64,000 nucleotides of DNA from Amycolatopsis rifamycinica (GCF_000695625.1 NZ_JMQI01000041.1:1-64000), one strand, 5' to 3'; shown: positions 56,054 through 64,000, counted from the first letter of the stretch. Made by a program: numbers and translations. Notes: generated by a model not told the origin, from the letters alone.

Positions 56054-57622
56054 ATGACCACTCAGGAAAAACCGGCGGGCGGGGGGCCTGCTGCCGACGA
56101 CAGCTCCGAACTCGAGAAGTTCGGCTACCGCCAGGAACTCGAGCGCTCGCTCGGCTCGTTCTCCAGCTTCGCCGCCGGGTTCAGCTACATCTCCATCCTG
56201 ACCGGCGTGTTCCAGCTCTTCTTCTTCGGCTTCGGTTCGGGAGGCCCGGCGTTCATCTGGACGTGGCCGCTGGTCTTCCTCGGCCAGGCCGCCGTCGCCC
56301 TGTGCTTCGCCGAGCTCGCGGGCCAGTTCCCGCTCGCCGGCTCGGTCTATCAGTGGGCCAAGCAGATCGCGAAGCCGGCGACGTCGTGGCTGGCCGGCTG
56401 GATCATGATCATCGGCGCGATCGTGACCGCGGCGGCCGTCGCGGTCGCCTACCAGATCATCCTGCCGCAGGTCTCGACCGCGTTCCAGATCGTCGGCAGC
56501 GACGAAGACGCCGGCCTGACGTCGACGCCCGGCGGCGCGCGGAACGCCATCATCCTGGCCGTGGTGCTGGTGGTCTTCGCCACGATCGTCAACATCATCG
56601 GCGTCAAGCTGATGGCCAAGATCAACAACTTCGGCGTCGCGGTCGAACTCGGCGCGAGCATCCTGCTCGTGATCGCGCTGGCCATCCACATCAAGCGCGG
56701 CCCCGGCATCGTCTTCGACACCCACGGCACCGGTGCGGGTCACTCGTTCGGGTACCTCGGGGCGTTCCTCGTAGCGTCGCTCATGAGCGCGTACGTCTTC
56801 TACGGCTTCGACACCGCGGGCTCGCTGGCCGAGGAAACGACCCACCCGCGGCGGCACGCCCCGCGCGCGATCCTCCGCGCGATCACCGCGGCGTTCGTCG
56901 TCGGCGGGCTGATCATGCTGTTCGGCATGATGGCCGTCGGCAACCTGGACGCCGAAGAGCTGAGCACGTCCGGCATGCCGTACCTGCTGAAGAGCACCCT
57001 CGGCGAAGGCCTCGGCGACGCGTTCCTGATCTGCTCGGCGATCGCGATCACCGTGTGCTGCCTCGCCGTGCAGACCGCGGCCATCCGGATGACGTGGGCG
57101 ATGGCCCGCGACGGCCGCCTGCCGTTCAGCAACGCGATGGCGAAGGTGTCGCCGCGGTCGAAGACCCCGGTGCTGCCCGCCCTGCTGACCGGCGGCCTCA
57201 CCGTCGTCGTGCTGCTGATCAACCTCGGCAACCAGCGGGCGTTCTTCATCCTGACCTCGACGGCGATCATCCTGTTCTACATCCCCTACCTGATGGTCAC
57301 CGGCCCGATGCTGGTGCGCCGCCTGCGCGGGCACTGGCCACGGCCGGAGCACGGCCCGTACTTCAAGCTGGGCCGCTGGGGCACGCTGGTGAACCTGGTC
57401 GCGGTGCTCTACGGCGCCGGCATGACGATCAACCTGATCTGGCCGCGGGCCGCGGTCTACGGCTCCGACCACTGGTACTTCCAGTGGGGGGCGGTGCTCG
57501 TCACCGCGCTGATCGTGATCATCGGCGCGACCATGCTCTACGTCCGGCGGCGCACCTGGGGCTCGGCCCACACCAGCCCCGAGCACATGCCCGACACCGC
57601 ACCGGACACCCTGCCCGGCTGA
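56054..57622 (+). CDS. APC-family permease, probably choline or betaine uptake
   Basis: A 522-residue amino acid-polyamine-organocation transporter with about 12 membrane helices. The N-terminal sequence ERSLGSFSSFAAGFSYISIL followed by TG is the conserved helix-1 substrate region of the family; LMSAYVFYGFDTAGSLAEET lies in helix 6 and contains the FxGFD motif. Its place between betB and betA (33-bp and 9-bp gaps) makes choline, betaine or a related amine the likely substrate; ordinary BetT/OpuD (BCCT) proteins are a different family. The ATG at 56054 is used; GTG 56039 is possible. Confidence 0.82.
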   Translation: MTTQEKPAGGGPAADDSSELEKFGYRQELERSLGSFSSFAAGFSYISILTGVFQLFFFGFGSGGPAFIWTWPLVFLGQAAVALCFAELAGQFPLAGSVYQWAKQIAKPATSWLAGWIMIIGAIVTAAAVAVAYQIILPQVSTAFQIVGSDEDAGLTSTPGGARNAIILAVVLVVFATIVNIIGVKLMAKINNFGVAVELGASILLVIALAIHIKRGPGIVFDTHGTGAGHSFGYLGAFLVASLMSAYVFYGFDTAGSLAEETTHPRRHAPRAILRAITAAFVVGGLIMLFGMMAVGNLDAEELSTSGMPYLLKSTLGEGLGDAFLICSAIAITVCCLAVQTAAIRMTWAMARDGRLPFSNAMAKVSPRSKTPVLPALLTGGLTVVVLLINLGNQRAFFILTSTAIILFYIPYLMVTGPMLVRRLRGHWPRPEHGPYFKLGRWGTLVNLVAVLYGAGMTINLIWPRAAVYGSDHWYFQWGAVLVTALIVIIGATMLYVRRRTWGSAHTSPEHMPDTAPDTLPG

Positions 57623-57631
57623 GGAGGCTCC

Positions 57632-59290
57632 ATGAGTACCGAAACCTACGACTTCGTCATCGTCGGCGGTGGCTCGGCGGGCTGCGCGCTGGCGAACCGG
57701 CTCTCGGCCGACCCGTCGAACAAGGTCCTCGTCCTGGAGGCGGGCCGGTCGGACTTCAAGTGGGACGTCTTCATCCACATGCCGGCCGCGCTGACCTTCC
57801 CGATCGGGTCGAAGTTCTACGACTGGGGCTACCGCAGCGAACCCGAGCCGCACATGAACCGGCGTCGCATCTACCACGCGCGCGGCAAGGTGCTCGGCGG
57901 CTCGTCCAGCATCAACGGGATGATCTTCCAGCGCGGCAACCCGATGGACTACGAGCGCTGGGCGAGCGATCCCGGGATGTCCACTTGGGACTACGCGCAC
58001 TGCCTGCCGTACTTCAACCGCATGGAGAACTGCCTGGCCGACGCGCCGGACGGCCAGTGGCGTGGCCACGACGGGCCGCTGGAGCTGGAGCGCGGACCGG
58101 CGTCGAACCCCCTGTTCACCGCCTTCTTCGACGCCGCCGAGCAGGCGGGCTACCCGCGCACCGACGACGTCAACGGCTACCGGCAGGAAGGGTTCGCGGC
58201 GTTCGACCGGAACGTCCGGAAAGGACGGCGGCTGTCCGCCGCCGGCGCGTACCTGCACCCGGTAATGGATCGGCCCAACCTCACGGTGAAGACCCGCGCG
58301 TTCGTGTCGCAGATCCTCTTCGACGGCACGCGCGCGGTCGGCGTCGAGTACTCGCAGGGCCGGGGCGTGCCCGGTGAGGTGTACGGCAAGGAGATCATCC
58401 TCTGCGGCGGCGCGATCAACACCCCGCAGCTGCTGCAGCTGTCCGGGGTCGGGAACGCCGCGGAGCTGGAGAAGCTCGGCATCGACGTCGTGAAGGACCT
58501 GCCGGGCGTCGGCGAGAACCTGCAGGACCACCTGGAGGTGTACATCCAGTACGCCTGCAAGCAGCCGGTGTCGATGCAGCCGTCGCTGGCGAAGTGGAAG
58601 CGGCCCTACATCGGCGCGCAGTGGCTGTTCCTGCGCTCCGGGCCGGCCGCCACCAACCACTTCGAAGGCGGTGGGTTCGTCCGGTCCAACGACGAGGTGA
58701 AGTACCCGAACCTGATGTTCCACTTCCTGCCGGTGGCGATCCGCTACGACGGTTCGGCGCCCACGGAAGGGCACGGCTACCAGGTGCACGTCGGCCCGAT
58801 GTACGCCGACACCCGCGGCTCGGTGAAGATCAAGTCCAGCGACCCGCGGGAGCACCCGGCGATCAGGTTCAACTACCTGTCGACCGAAAACGACCGCCGC
58901 GAATGGGTCGAAGCGGTGCGGGTGGCGCGGAAGATCCTCAACCAGCCCGCGCTGGACCCGTACAACGGCGGGGAGATCTCGCCGGGGCCCCGGGTGGAGA
59001 CGGACCAGGAGATCCTCGACTGGGTGGCGAAGGACGCCGAAACGGCGCTGCACCCGTCGTGCACCACGAAAATGGGCGTGGACGACATGTCCGTCGTCGA
59101 CCCGCAGAGCATGCGGGTGCACGGCACCGAAGGCCTGCGCGTGGTCGACGCGTCGGTGATGCCCTACATCACCAACGGCAACATCTACGCCCCGGTGATG
59201 ATGACCGCCGAGAAGGCCGCCGACCTGATCCTCGGCAACACCCCGCTCGACCCGATCAAGCTGCCGTTCTACCGGCACGGGGAAAACTAG
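57632..59290 (+). CDS. betA: Choline dehydrogenase (GMC oxidoreductase)
   Basis: A 552-residue FAD-dependent GMC-family enzyme, nearly the length of E. coli BetA (556). The FAD loop is FVIVGGGSAGCALANRLSAD, GMC signature 1 is ARGKVLGGSSSINGMIFQRG, signature 2 is GGAINTPQLLQLSGVGN, and the C-terminal catalytic region is HPSCTTKMGVDD with VVDASVMPYITNGNIYAPVM. It oxidises choline to betaine aldehyde, and may also perform the second step. ATG 57632 follows GAGGAG. A strong hairpin follows the stop. Confidence 0.92.
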   Translation: MSTETYDFVIVGGGSAGCALANRLSADPSNKVLVLEAGRSDFKWDVFIHMPAALTFPIGSKFYDWGYRSEPEPHMNRRRIYHARGKVLGGSSSINGMIFQRGNPMDYERWASDPGMSTWDYAHCLPYFNRMENCLADAPDGQWRGHDGPLELERGPASNPLFTAFFDAAEQAGYPRTDDVNGYRQEGFAAFDRNVRKGRRLSAAGAYLHPVMDRPNLTVKTRAFVSQILFDGTRAVGVEYSQGRGVPGEVYGKEIILCGGAINTPQLLQLSGVGNAAELEKLGIDVVKDLPGVGENLQDHLEVYIQYACKQPVSMQPSLAKWKRPYIGAQWLFLRSGPAATNHFEGGGFVRSNDEVKYPNLMFHFLPVAIRYDGSAPTEGHGYQVHVGPMYADTRGSVKIKSSDPREHPAIRFNYLSTENDRREWVEAVRVARKILNQPALDPYNGGEISPGPRVETDQEILDWVAKDAETALHPSCTTKMGVDDMSVVDPQSMRVHGTEGLRVVDASVMPYITNGNIYAPVMMTAEKAADLILGNTPLDPIKLPFYRHGEN

Positions 59291-59300
59291 CCTCCGGCGT

Positions 59301-59337
59301 CGCAGGCCCGTACCGCCATCCCCGGTACGGGCCTGCG
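59301..59337 (+). terminator. Terminator hairpin after betA
   Basis: Arms CGCAGGCCCGTACC (59301-59314) and GGTACGGGCCTGCG (59324-59337), a perfect 14-bp stem with a 9-nt loop, 10 bp after the betA stop. Confidence 0.8.
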
Positions 59338-59352
59338 GCGCGCCCGGAATAC

Positions 59353-59456
59353 CCGTTACCCGGTAACGGAAACTACCCGGGCGTACCCCCTTGACGCGGG
59401 TGTGCGCCGGACTCAGACTTGTTGCGTATCGCAGTTGATGTTCCCCAATGCGCAAC
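59353..59456 (+). promoter_or_regulatory. Promoter and operator region of the ferredoxin/reductase operon
   Basis: CCGTTACC-C-GGTAACGG palindrome (59353-59369), then TTGACG (59391-59396), a 17-bp spacer and CAGACT (59414-59419) as a likely promoter. Around the expected start site lie GTTGCGTAT (59421-59429) and its near-complement ATGCGCAAC (59448-59456), a probable regulator site. The ferredoxin ATG follows at 59471. Confidence 0.5.
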
Positions 59457-59470
59457 TTTTCGGAGGCGTC

Positions 59471-59791
59471 ATGATTCGCGCGTGCACGGTGGACGAGCTG
59501 CCCCCCGGTGAGTCGGTCCGCATCCCCGGGCCGCCCGCCATCGCGGTGTTCCGCACCGAGGAGGGCGAGCTGTACGCCATCGGCGACACGTGCACCCACC
59601 AGGACGCCTCCCTGGCCGACGGCTGGCTCGAAGGCTGCTTCGTCGAGTGCCCGCTGCACGCGGCGCGGTTCGACCTGCGCACGGGCATGCCGACCTGCCT
59701 GCCGGCGAAGGACCCGGTGCGCACGTACACCGTGGTCGTCGACGAAGGCGTCGTCTACGTCGAGGGCGCCGCCGACGAGGACGCCGCGTGA
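59471..59791 (+). CDS. Rieske-type [2Fe-2S] ferredoxin
   Basis: A 106-residue bacterial Rieske ferredoxin. The cluster ligands are CTH (GDTCTHQDASLADG) and CPLH (VECPLHAARFDLRTG), both complete. It carries electrons from the next-encoded reductase to an oxygenase, most simply the GbcA-type demethylase of this locus. ATG 59471 has CGGAGG 6 nt upstream. Its TGA overlaps the GTG of the reductase gene (GTGA). Confidence 0.92.
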   Translation: MIRACTVDELPPGESVRIPGPPAIAVFRTEEGELYAIGDTCTHQDASLADGWLEGCFVECPLHAARFDLRTGMPTCLPAKDPVRTYTVVVDEGVVYVEGAADEDAA

Positions 59792-60921
59792 AGCGCATCG
59801 CGGTCGTCGGCGCTTCGCTCGCCGGGGTCCGCGCCGCGCAGGAGCTGCGCGCGCAGGGGTACGACGGCGGGATCGTGCTCATCGGTTCGGAGACGCACCT
59901 GCCGTACGACCGGCCCCCGCTGTCCAAGGGCTTCCTCGCCGGGACGGCGTCGCGGGAGTCGCTGGAGCTGCTCGACGCGGGCGACCTGGCGTCACTGGCC
60001 CTGGACTTCCGGCTCGGCGTCCAGGCCACGGCGCTGGAACCGGCCAACCGGCGCGTGCTCCTGTCGGACGGCACCTCGGTGCACGCGGACGGCGTCGTGA
60101 TCGCCACCGGCGGCCGGGTGCGGACCCTGCCGGGCTTCGAGGCGGCCCACACACTGCGGACGGTCGACGACGCACTGGCTTTGCGCGCGGCTTTGGTCCC
60201 CGGAGCCCGCGTGGTCGTCGTCGGGGCCGGGTTCATCGGGGCCGAGGTGGCCTCGACCTGCCGTTCCCTGGGCCTCGACGTGGTCGTCCTGGAAGCCCTG
60301 GACGCTCCGCTCGCGCCGGTGCTGGGCCCTTCGCTGGCCGCGGTCTGCGCCCGGCTGCACCTCGACCACGGCACGGACCTGCGTTGCGGCGTCGCGGTGA
60401 CGGGCCTGGACGCGGCGGGCGTCCACCTCGCCGACGGTTCGCTCGTCCCGGCCGACGTGGTCGTCACGGGTGTCGGGATGACCCCGGCGACGGAGTGGCT
60501 GGCGGGTTCGGGTTTGAAGGTCGGCGACGGCGTCCACACGGACGCCGGGCTGGTCACGTCGCTGCCTCAGGTGGTGGCCGTCGGCGATGTGGCCCGCTAC
60601 GGGGGACGGCGGTACGAGCACTGGACGAACGCGTCGGAGCAGGCGCCGGTCGCGGTGGCGAACCTGCTGGCCGGGCACACCGCGCGGACGTACACGCCCA
60701 GTGGCTACGTCTGGTCCGACCAGTACGGCGGCACCTTGCAGCTGGCCGGCCACCCGCGCCCGGACGACACGCTGTCGTTCGTGGACGGCGACCCGTCGTC
60801 GGCTTCGTTCGTGGCGACCTGGCAGCGCGACGGTTCCACCGTCGGAGTCTTCGCGTTGAACAACGCGAAGCTGTTCAACCGCCTGCGCCGGCAGGCCCTG
60901 CGCCGCCCGGCGACCGTCTGA
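59788..60921 (+). CDS. FAD-dependent ferredoxin reductase
   Basis: A 377-residue NAD(P)H:ferredoxin oxidoreductase of the class found with Rieske oxygenases. FAD loop IAVVGASLAGVRAAQELR, PYDRPPLSKGFLAG (conserved flavin-contact), second nucleotide loop VVVVGAGFIGAEVASTCRSL, VAVGDVARYGGRRYEHWTNA near the flavin, and a C-terminal reductase domain with YVWSDQYG. It pairs with the overlapping ferredoxin gene to feed an oxygenase. GTG start. Like the sox, gbcA and bet genes around it, it fits the betaine demethylation route. Confidence 0.9.
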   Translation: MKRIAVVGASLAGVRAAQELRAQGYDGGIVLIGSETHLPYDRPPLSKGFLAGTASRESLELLDAGDLASLALDFRLGVQATALEPANRRVLLSDGTSVHADGVVIATGGRVRTLPGFEAAHTLRTVDDALALRAALVPGARVVVVGAGFIGAEVASTCRSLGLDVVVLEALDAPLAPVLGPSLAAVCARLHLDHGTDLRCGVAVTGLDAAGVHLADGSLVPADVVVTGVGMTPATEWLAGSGLKVGDGVHTDAGLVTSLPQVVAVGDVARYGGRRYEHWTNASEQAPVAVANLLAGHTARTYTPSGYVWSDQYGGTLQLAGHPRPDDTLSFVDGDPSSASFVATWQRDGSTVGVFALNNAKLFNRLRRQALRRPATV

Positions 60922-60959
60922 AAGCCTCAACCGGCGGTTCAAAGATACGCTTCAGGCAC

Positions 60960-61460
60960 ATGGAGCTGGCTCTCGACGAACTCCGGGCCCTGACGGGCTG
61001 GGCCGCCGGCTGCGCCGCCCGGGTCCTGCCGCTGGTCCCGGACGACCCCCGCCCGGCCGCGGCGATCTCCGCGGCGCGCGAGTTCGCGTCCGGCGGCCCG
61101 CGCACCAAGGCCCTGCGCACGGCGGCGTGGGCCGCGCTGGCGGCGGCGGGCGAGGCCACCGACCCGGCCGCCTCGGCGGCGGCCCGCGCGGCGGCCGGGG
61201 CCGCCGGAGCGGCGTACCTCCACCCCCTGGAGTCACCGCACCAGGTGAAGCACATCGTCGGCCCGGCCCAGCAGGCCGCGCTGGCGCGCGAACTGGCGGG
61301 CGGTTCCGCGGAGACCGAGATCGAGTGGGCCCTCACCCACGCCCCACCGCAGGTGCGCGAAACCCTCCGGAAGTTCCCCCCGGGCCAACCGGGCAAAACC
61401 CGCCTCGGCGACCTCCACCACCGGCTGGAGTCCGCCCTACGCAAGGGGCACCTCACGTGA
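60960..61460 (+). CDS. Alanine-rich protein, possibly Imm5-like
   Basis: A 166-residue Ala-rich helical protein: MELALDELRALTGWAAGCAA, then repeated AA/Ala segments, HPLESPHQVKHIVGPAQQAA and a C-terminal FPPGQPGKTRLGDLHHRLES. It resembles a group annotated as putative immunity protein (Imm5-like) or, wrongly, exonuclease SbcC; no toxin gene is adjacent, so a polymorphic-toxin role is not supported here. There is no ribosome binding site; ATG may be leaderless. The final HLT codons and the TGA stop lie in the first unit of the 61.5-kb repeat array. Confidence 0.55.
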   Translation: MELALDELRALTGWAAGCAARVLPLVPDDPRPAAAISAAREFASGGPRTKALRTAAWAALAAAGEATDPAASAAARAAAGAAGAAYLHPLESPHQVKHIVGPAQQAALARELAGGSAETEIEWALTHAPPQVRETLRKFPPGQPGKTRLGDLHHRLESALRKGHLT

Positions 61461-61604
61461 TTGAGCAGGCATCTCGCGTGACTGAGCAGGCATCTCACGT
61501 GATTGGAGGGGCATCACGAGTCATGCCCATCCAATCACGAGTCATGCCCATCCAATCACGGGTCATGCCCCTCTGATCACGGGTGATGCCTGGCGGGTCA
61601 CGGG
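61452..61604. repeat. Head-to-head 21-bp-period repeat array (CTCACGTGA)
   Basis: CTCACGTGA-type units at 61452, 61473 and 61494, then inverted TCACGRG units at 61514, 61535, 61556, 61577 and 61598, all 21 bp apart. It contains the stop codon of the left gene and ends one base before that of the right gene. It is the whole gap between two convergent genes. Confidence 0.85.
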
Positions 61605-62582
61605 CTAGAGGGCGAGGGTGTCCAGGTCGGACTCCAGGCGGGCCCGCCAGGTCCAGCGGCGTTCCGTCTTGTCCGCGCCTTCGGCGGCCGGGGGGCCCAG
61701 CGGCAGGGCGGGATCCGTGACGCCGAACGTCACCCGGTACGCCAGGACCGACGCGGCGGTCCGGATCCACGCGTCCCCCGATGTCCCGGCCGGCGGGGCC
61801 AGCCCCAGCGCGTGCCCGAACCAGGCCGGCAGCAGGGCGTTCGAGCCCAGCGCGTCCGTGATGCGGGCCCGGAGGCGGACCTGCAGGTCGTGCCACGCGC
61901 GCTCGGCCCGCTCCAGCTGGGGGACCACGCGCGCCTGGACCGCGTCCGCCTCCCGCAGCGCGAGGCGAGCCTGGTCCGCCGCCGCGACAGCCGCCGGGAT
62001 CTCCTCGTCCAGCAGCGTCCGGCGCCGCGTCGACAAGGCCCGCAACGACGACTCCGCGTCCCCTCGGGCGCGGGACGCCCGGTCCGTCGACGCCAGGACG
62101 CGCACGACCTCCAGCAGGTCGGCGTCGCACCGGGACAACGCCGAGCGCACCGAGTCCAGGTGCGCGATCTCCTCCGCGTACCGCGCGCGCTGCTCCTTCG
62201 TCACCAGCTCCTGGTGCAGGTCGTCCCAGCGCGCCGCCTCCGCCGCGAGCGCCCGCGTCTCCGGGCCGACGTCGTCAAGGTCCACCTGCGGGACGCCGTC
62301 GGAAACGCGGACCGCGCGCTCCAGGGCCTGGACCTGCTGCTGCAGCCGGTCCAGCCGCCGGCCGAGCAGGTCGAGCCGGTCCTGCGCGCCGCCGGTTTCC
62401 AGCCGCTCGGTCAGGTCGGCGACGTCCTGGCGCAGGCGGTCGTCGGTCTCCTCGACGGCCGCGCGCAGCCCGTCGACCGCCGCGAACAGCTCGTCGAGGT
62501 CGCGCCGGGTCGTGTCCACCGGCTCGGGGTACTCCCGTGTGAACTCCGGATCGTCGCCGTAGGTGGCGTAGCCGTGGCTCAC
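61605..62582 (-). CDS. Coiled-coil hypothetical protein
   Basis: A 325-residue protein with no membrane segment. Residues about 25-100 and 120-240 are long charged helices with heptad patterns (LDELFAAVDGLRAAVEETDD; LDLLGRRLDRLQQQVQALER), predicted coiled coil. The C-terminus (250-320) is more globular with a WF/Trp-rich region. No family recognised. The GTG start overlaps the stop of the upstream membrane-protein gene (GTGA), so the two proteins are made together and probably interact. This resembles cytoplasmic partner proteins of envelope machines, but that is a guess. Confidence 0.6.
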   Translation of the reverse strand: MSHGYATYGDDPEFTREYPEPVDTTRRDLDELFAAVDGLRAAVEETDDRLRQDVADLTERLETGGAQDRLDLLGRRLDRLQQQVQALERAVRVSDGVPQVDLDDVGPETRALAAEAARWDDLHQELVTKEQRARYAEEIAHLDSVRSALSRCDADLLEVVRVLASTDRASRARGDAESSLRALSTRRRTLLDEEIPAAVAAADQARLALREADAVQARVVPQLERAERAWHDLQVRLRARITDALGSNALLPAWFGHALGLAPPAGTSGDAWIRTAASVLAYRVTFGVTDPALPLGPPAAEGADKTERRWTWRARLESDLDTLAL

Positions 62583-63127
62583 GGGATCCGGCTTTCCCGC
62601 CACAGCAGCGTGGTCGTGCCCACGACGCCCAGCGCCGTCAGGATCGTGCACACCATGGCCCCGGACCACGGGATCAGCGCGAGAGCCAGCGCCAACGCCG
62701 TGATGGTGCCCGCCGACGCCGCCCGCCGGCGCTCGCGGATCACGGCCGCGGCCCGGCGGACCGGGGCGAAGCCGACCCACAGGCCCGCGCCGAACAGCGG
62801 CACCAGCAAGAGCAGCCAGACCGGCGAAAGCACCTCGAACAACACCAGCGCCGCGGCGACCAGCGGCACCAGCACGGGCGCGGCCGCGAACCAGACGACC
62901 GCGCGCTGCGTCGCCGCGTGCCGGGACTCGAGCTCCGCGTCGGCGAGCCGCCGCCGGGCCTCTTCGAACGCCAGCTCGGCGTCGAGCAGCCGGTGGGCCG
63001 TCGCCACGAGCTCGTCCATCGCCTCGACGTCCCCGGGCGGGGTCGCGAGCCCGTCCCGCAGGTCCTGCTTGAGCCGGGCGACGCGCCCCTCCGCGAGGTC
63101 GCGGTCGTGCTGGGCCGGTGTCGTCAC
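62579..63127 (-). CDS. Membrane protein with N-terminal helical domain
   Basis: A 182-residue protein. The first about 75 residues are charged and helical (DRDLAEGRVARLKQDLRDGL; LAFEEARRRLADAELESRH), followed by about four hydrophobic helices (78-97, 103-120, 138-156 and 158-174) with a basic loop RRAAAVIRERRRAAS between pairs. Not recognised. It is coupled by 4-bp overlap to the coiled-coil gene. Its start codon lies 56 bp after the E2 gene, separated by a hairpin. Confidence 0.6.
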   Translation of the reverse strand: MTTPAQHDRDLAEGRVARLKQDLRDGLATPPGDVEAMDELVATAHRLLDAELAFEEARRRLADAELESRHAATQRAVVWFAAAPVLVPLVAAALVLFEVLSPVWLLLLVPLFGAGLWVGFAPVRRAAAVIRERRRAASAGTITALALALALIPWSGAMVCTILTALGVVGTTTLLWRESRIP

Positions 63128-63156
63128 GCGACCACTTTAGGTGCCACCACCGTCAC

Positions 63157-63178
63157 CACCGGCCCCCTGCGGCCGGTG
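63157..63178 (-). terminator. Hairpin after the E2 gene
   Basis: CACCGGCC (63157-63164) and GGCCGGTG (63171-63178), perfect 8-bp stem with a 6-nt loop, located just past the stop codon of the E2 gene on the minus strand. Confidence 0.5.
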
Positions 63179-63183
63179 AGTCG

Positions 63184-64000
63184 TCAGAGGTCGCCGAGGG
63201 CGGTGACCGGCGACTCCACGCAGTCGGCGACGAACCGCAGGAACCCGCCCGCCGTGCCGCCGTCGCAGACGCGGTGGTCGAACGCCAGCGTCAGCTCGCA
63301 GATCTTCCGGGCCACCAGCGCCCCGTCGACCACCCATGGCCGGTCGATGATCCGGCCGATGCCGAGGATGGCCGCCTGGGGGTGGTTGATGATCGCGGCC
63401 GAGCCGTCGACACCGAAGACGCCGTAGTTGTTGACGGTGAAGGTACCGCCGGTGAGCTCCGCGGGCGCGAGCTTGCCCTCCCGGGCGGTGCGGGCGCGCT
63501 CGCCGATCGCCGCCGACAGCTCGCGCGTGGACAGCTCGTCCGCGTCCCGCACCACCGGCACGACCAGGCCGCGGTCGGTCTGCGCGGCGAACCCGAGGTG
63601 GATCTTGTCAAGCAGCACGATCTCGTCGCCCTCGACGCGCGAGTTCAGCTCCGGGTACCTGCGCAGCCCCGCGACGGCGAACCGCGCGATCAGGCCGAGC
63701 AGGCTGACCGGCCGGTCCGTCTTGGCGTTCAGCGCGGCGCGCGCGGCCACCAGCTCCGTCGCGTCGACGTCCACCCACACGGTCGCCTCGGGAATCTCCC
63801 GCCGCGAGGTCGTCAGCTTGTCGGCGACGGCTTTGCGCACGCCGGTCAGGGGGATGCGCTTGCCGTTCGCGACGGGCTTCTTCAGCACCGCTTCGACGTC
63901 GGCGCGGCGGATGATCCCGTCCGGACCGCTCGGGGCGATCTTCGCCAGGTCGATCCCGTTGTCCGCCGCCAGCTTCCGGACGAACGGCGAGATCACGCCG
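63184..64000 (-). CDS. Dihydrolipoamide acyltransferase (E2) of a 2-oxoacid dehydrogenase complex, C-terminal part
   Basis: The right edge cuts this gene; about 272 C-terminal residues are visible. A peripheral-subunit-binding domain (SPFVRKLAADNGIDLAKIAP followed by SGPDGIIRRADVEAVL) leads into the catalytic acyltransferase domain (IPLTGVRKAVADKLTTSRRE, VVPVVRDADELSTRELS, GGTFTVNNYGVFGVD). The catalytic His and Asp are in AFDHRVCDGGTAGGFL (HxxxDG). The lipoyl domain must lie beyond the window. It may serve pyruvate or branched-chain 2-oxoacid dehydrogenase; YPELNSRVEG and the RxxP sequences are closer to the branched-chain type, but this is not certain. Confidence 0.88.
   Translation of the reverse strand, partial: GVISPFVRKLAADNGIDLAKIAPSGPDGIIRRADVEAVLKKPVANGKRIPLTGVRKAVADKLTTSRREIPEATVWVDVDATELVAARAALNAKTDRPVSLLGLIARFAVAGLRRYPELNSRVEGDEIVLLDKIHLGFAAQTDRGLVVPVVRDADELSTRELSAAIGERARTAREGKLAPAELTGGTFTVNNYGVFGVDGSAAIINHPQAAILGIGRIIDRPWVVDGALVARKICELTLAFDHRVCDGGTAGGFLRFVADCVESPVTALGDL

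Noticed and set aside
54530..59659. A 1709-codon open frame on the minus strand opposite betB, the permease, betA and part of the ferredoxin gene
   Set aside because: It is the mirror of high-GC codon bias: the plus-strand genes have family motifs and ribosome sites, whereas this frame is Arg/Gly/Asp/Val-rich with no recognisable domain.
61452..61604. CRISPR or a transposon end at the second 21-bp array
   Set aside because: Same geometry as above; no transposase and no conserved spacers. Better seen as an intergenic repeat.

Overview
The window is very GC-rich actinobacterial DNA. Almost every gene has G or C at third codon positions, GTG and TTG starts are common, and many neighbours overlap by 4 bp as GTGA. 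A mycobacterium-like cell-wall arabinan cluster (an AftD-type arabinofuranosyltransferase, DUF3068, DUF2613 and homologues of the Rv0224c-Rv0226c group), an F420-type Ddn enzyme and many one-component regulators point to the Pseudonocardiales. Amycolatopsis or a close relative is my best guess, inferred from gene content and not from a marker gene. No rRNA, tRNA or CRISPR array was seen.

Layout. 1-725: 5' part of an IS481-family transposase plus one IS end, directly behind a SigD-like sigma gene. 0.7-4 kb: SigD-like ECF sigma factor, an unknown protein, and an ECF41 sigma factor. 4.1-19.1 kb: unlinked housekeeping and accessory genes. These include a GGDEF-EAL c-di-GMP enzyme, a Tat-exported cyclase, DUF5709, a protein with two RHIM-like amyloid motifs coupled to a MerR regulator, an MFS pump, a GH18 chitinase, a PLP decarboxylase, GNAT, Ddn, a methyltransferase, PucR, a DUF2975/XRE pair and a MarR/RidA pair.

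19.4-35 kb: envelope cluster. DUF3068, methyltransferase, GT4, HHxxxDG acyltransferase, DUF2613, two polytopic membrane proteins, a flippase, AftD, another methyltransferase and a membrane-anchored solute-binding/VWA protein probably build or export wall arabinan or a related glycan.

35-44.7 kb: a GH25-like protein, MocR/AhpD pair, a protein of four cold-shock domains, a membrane NACHT NTPase, a DHA2 pump with its MarR repressor and a five-iteron operator, and an HtrA protease.

44.8-60.9 kb: a nearly complete choline-to-glycine catabolic locus. BetA, BetB and a permease feed glycine betaine to a Rieske GbcA-type demethylase, served by a Rieske ferredoxin and its reductase. A dimethylglycine oxidoreductase and heterotetrameric sarcosine oxidase (soxBDAG) finish the series. 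GntR- and TetR-type regulators sit at the divergent promoters.

61-64 kb: a possible Imm5-like protein, a coiled-coil/membrane pair and the C-terminal part of a 2-oxoacid dehydrogenase E2.

The most unusual non-coding signal is a set of short palindromic and 21-bp-period repeat arrays at gene 3' ends. Several contain the stop codon of the adjacent gene, and one palindrome pair lies in frame inside soxG. The most unusual proteins are the double-RHIM protein (7.8-8.8 kb) and the four-CSD protein (38.2-39.1 kb).
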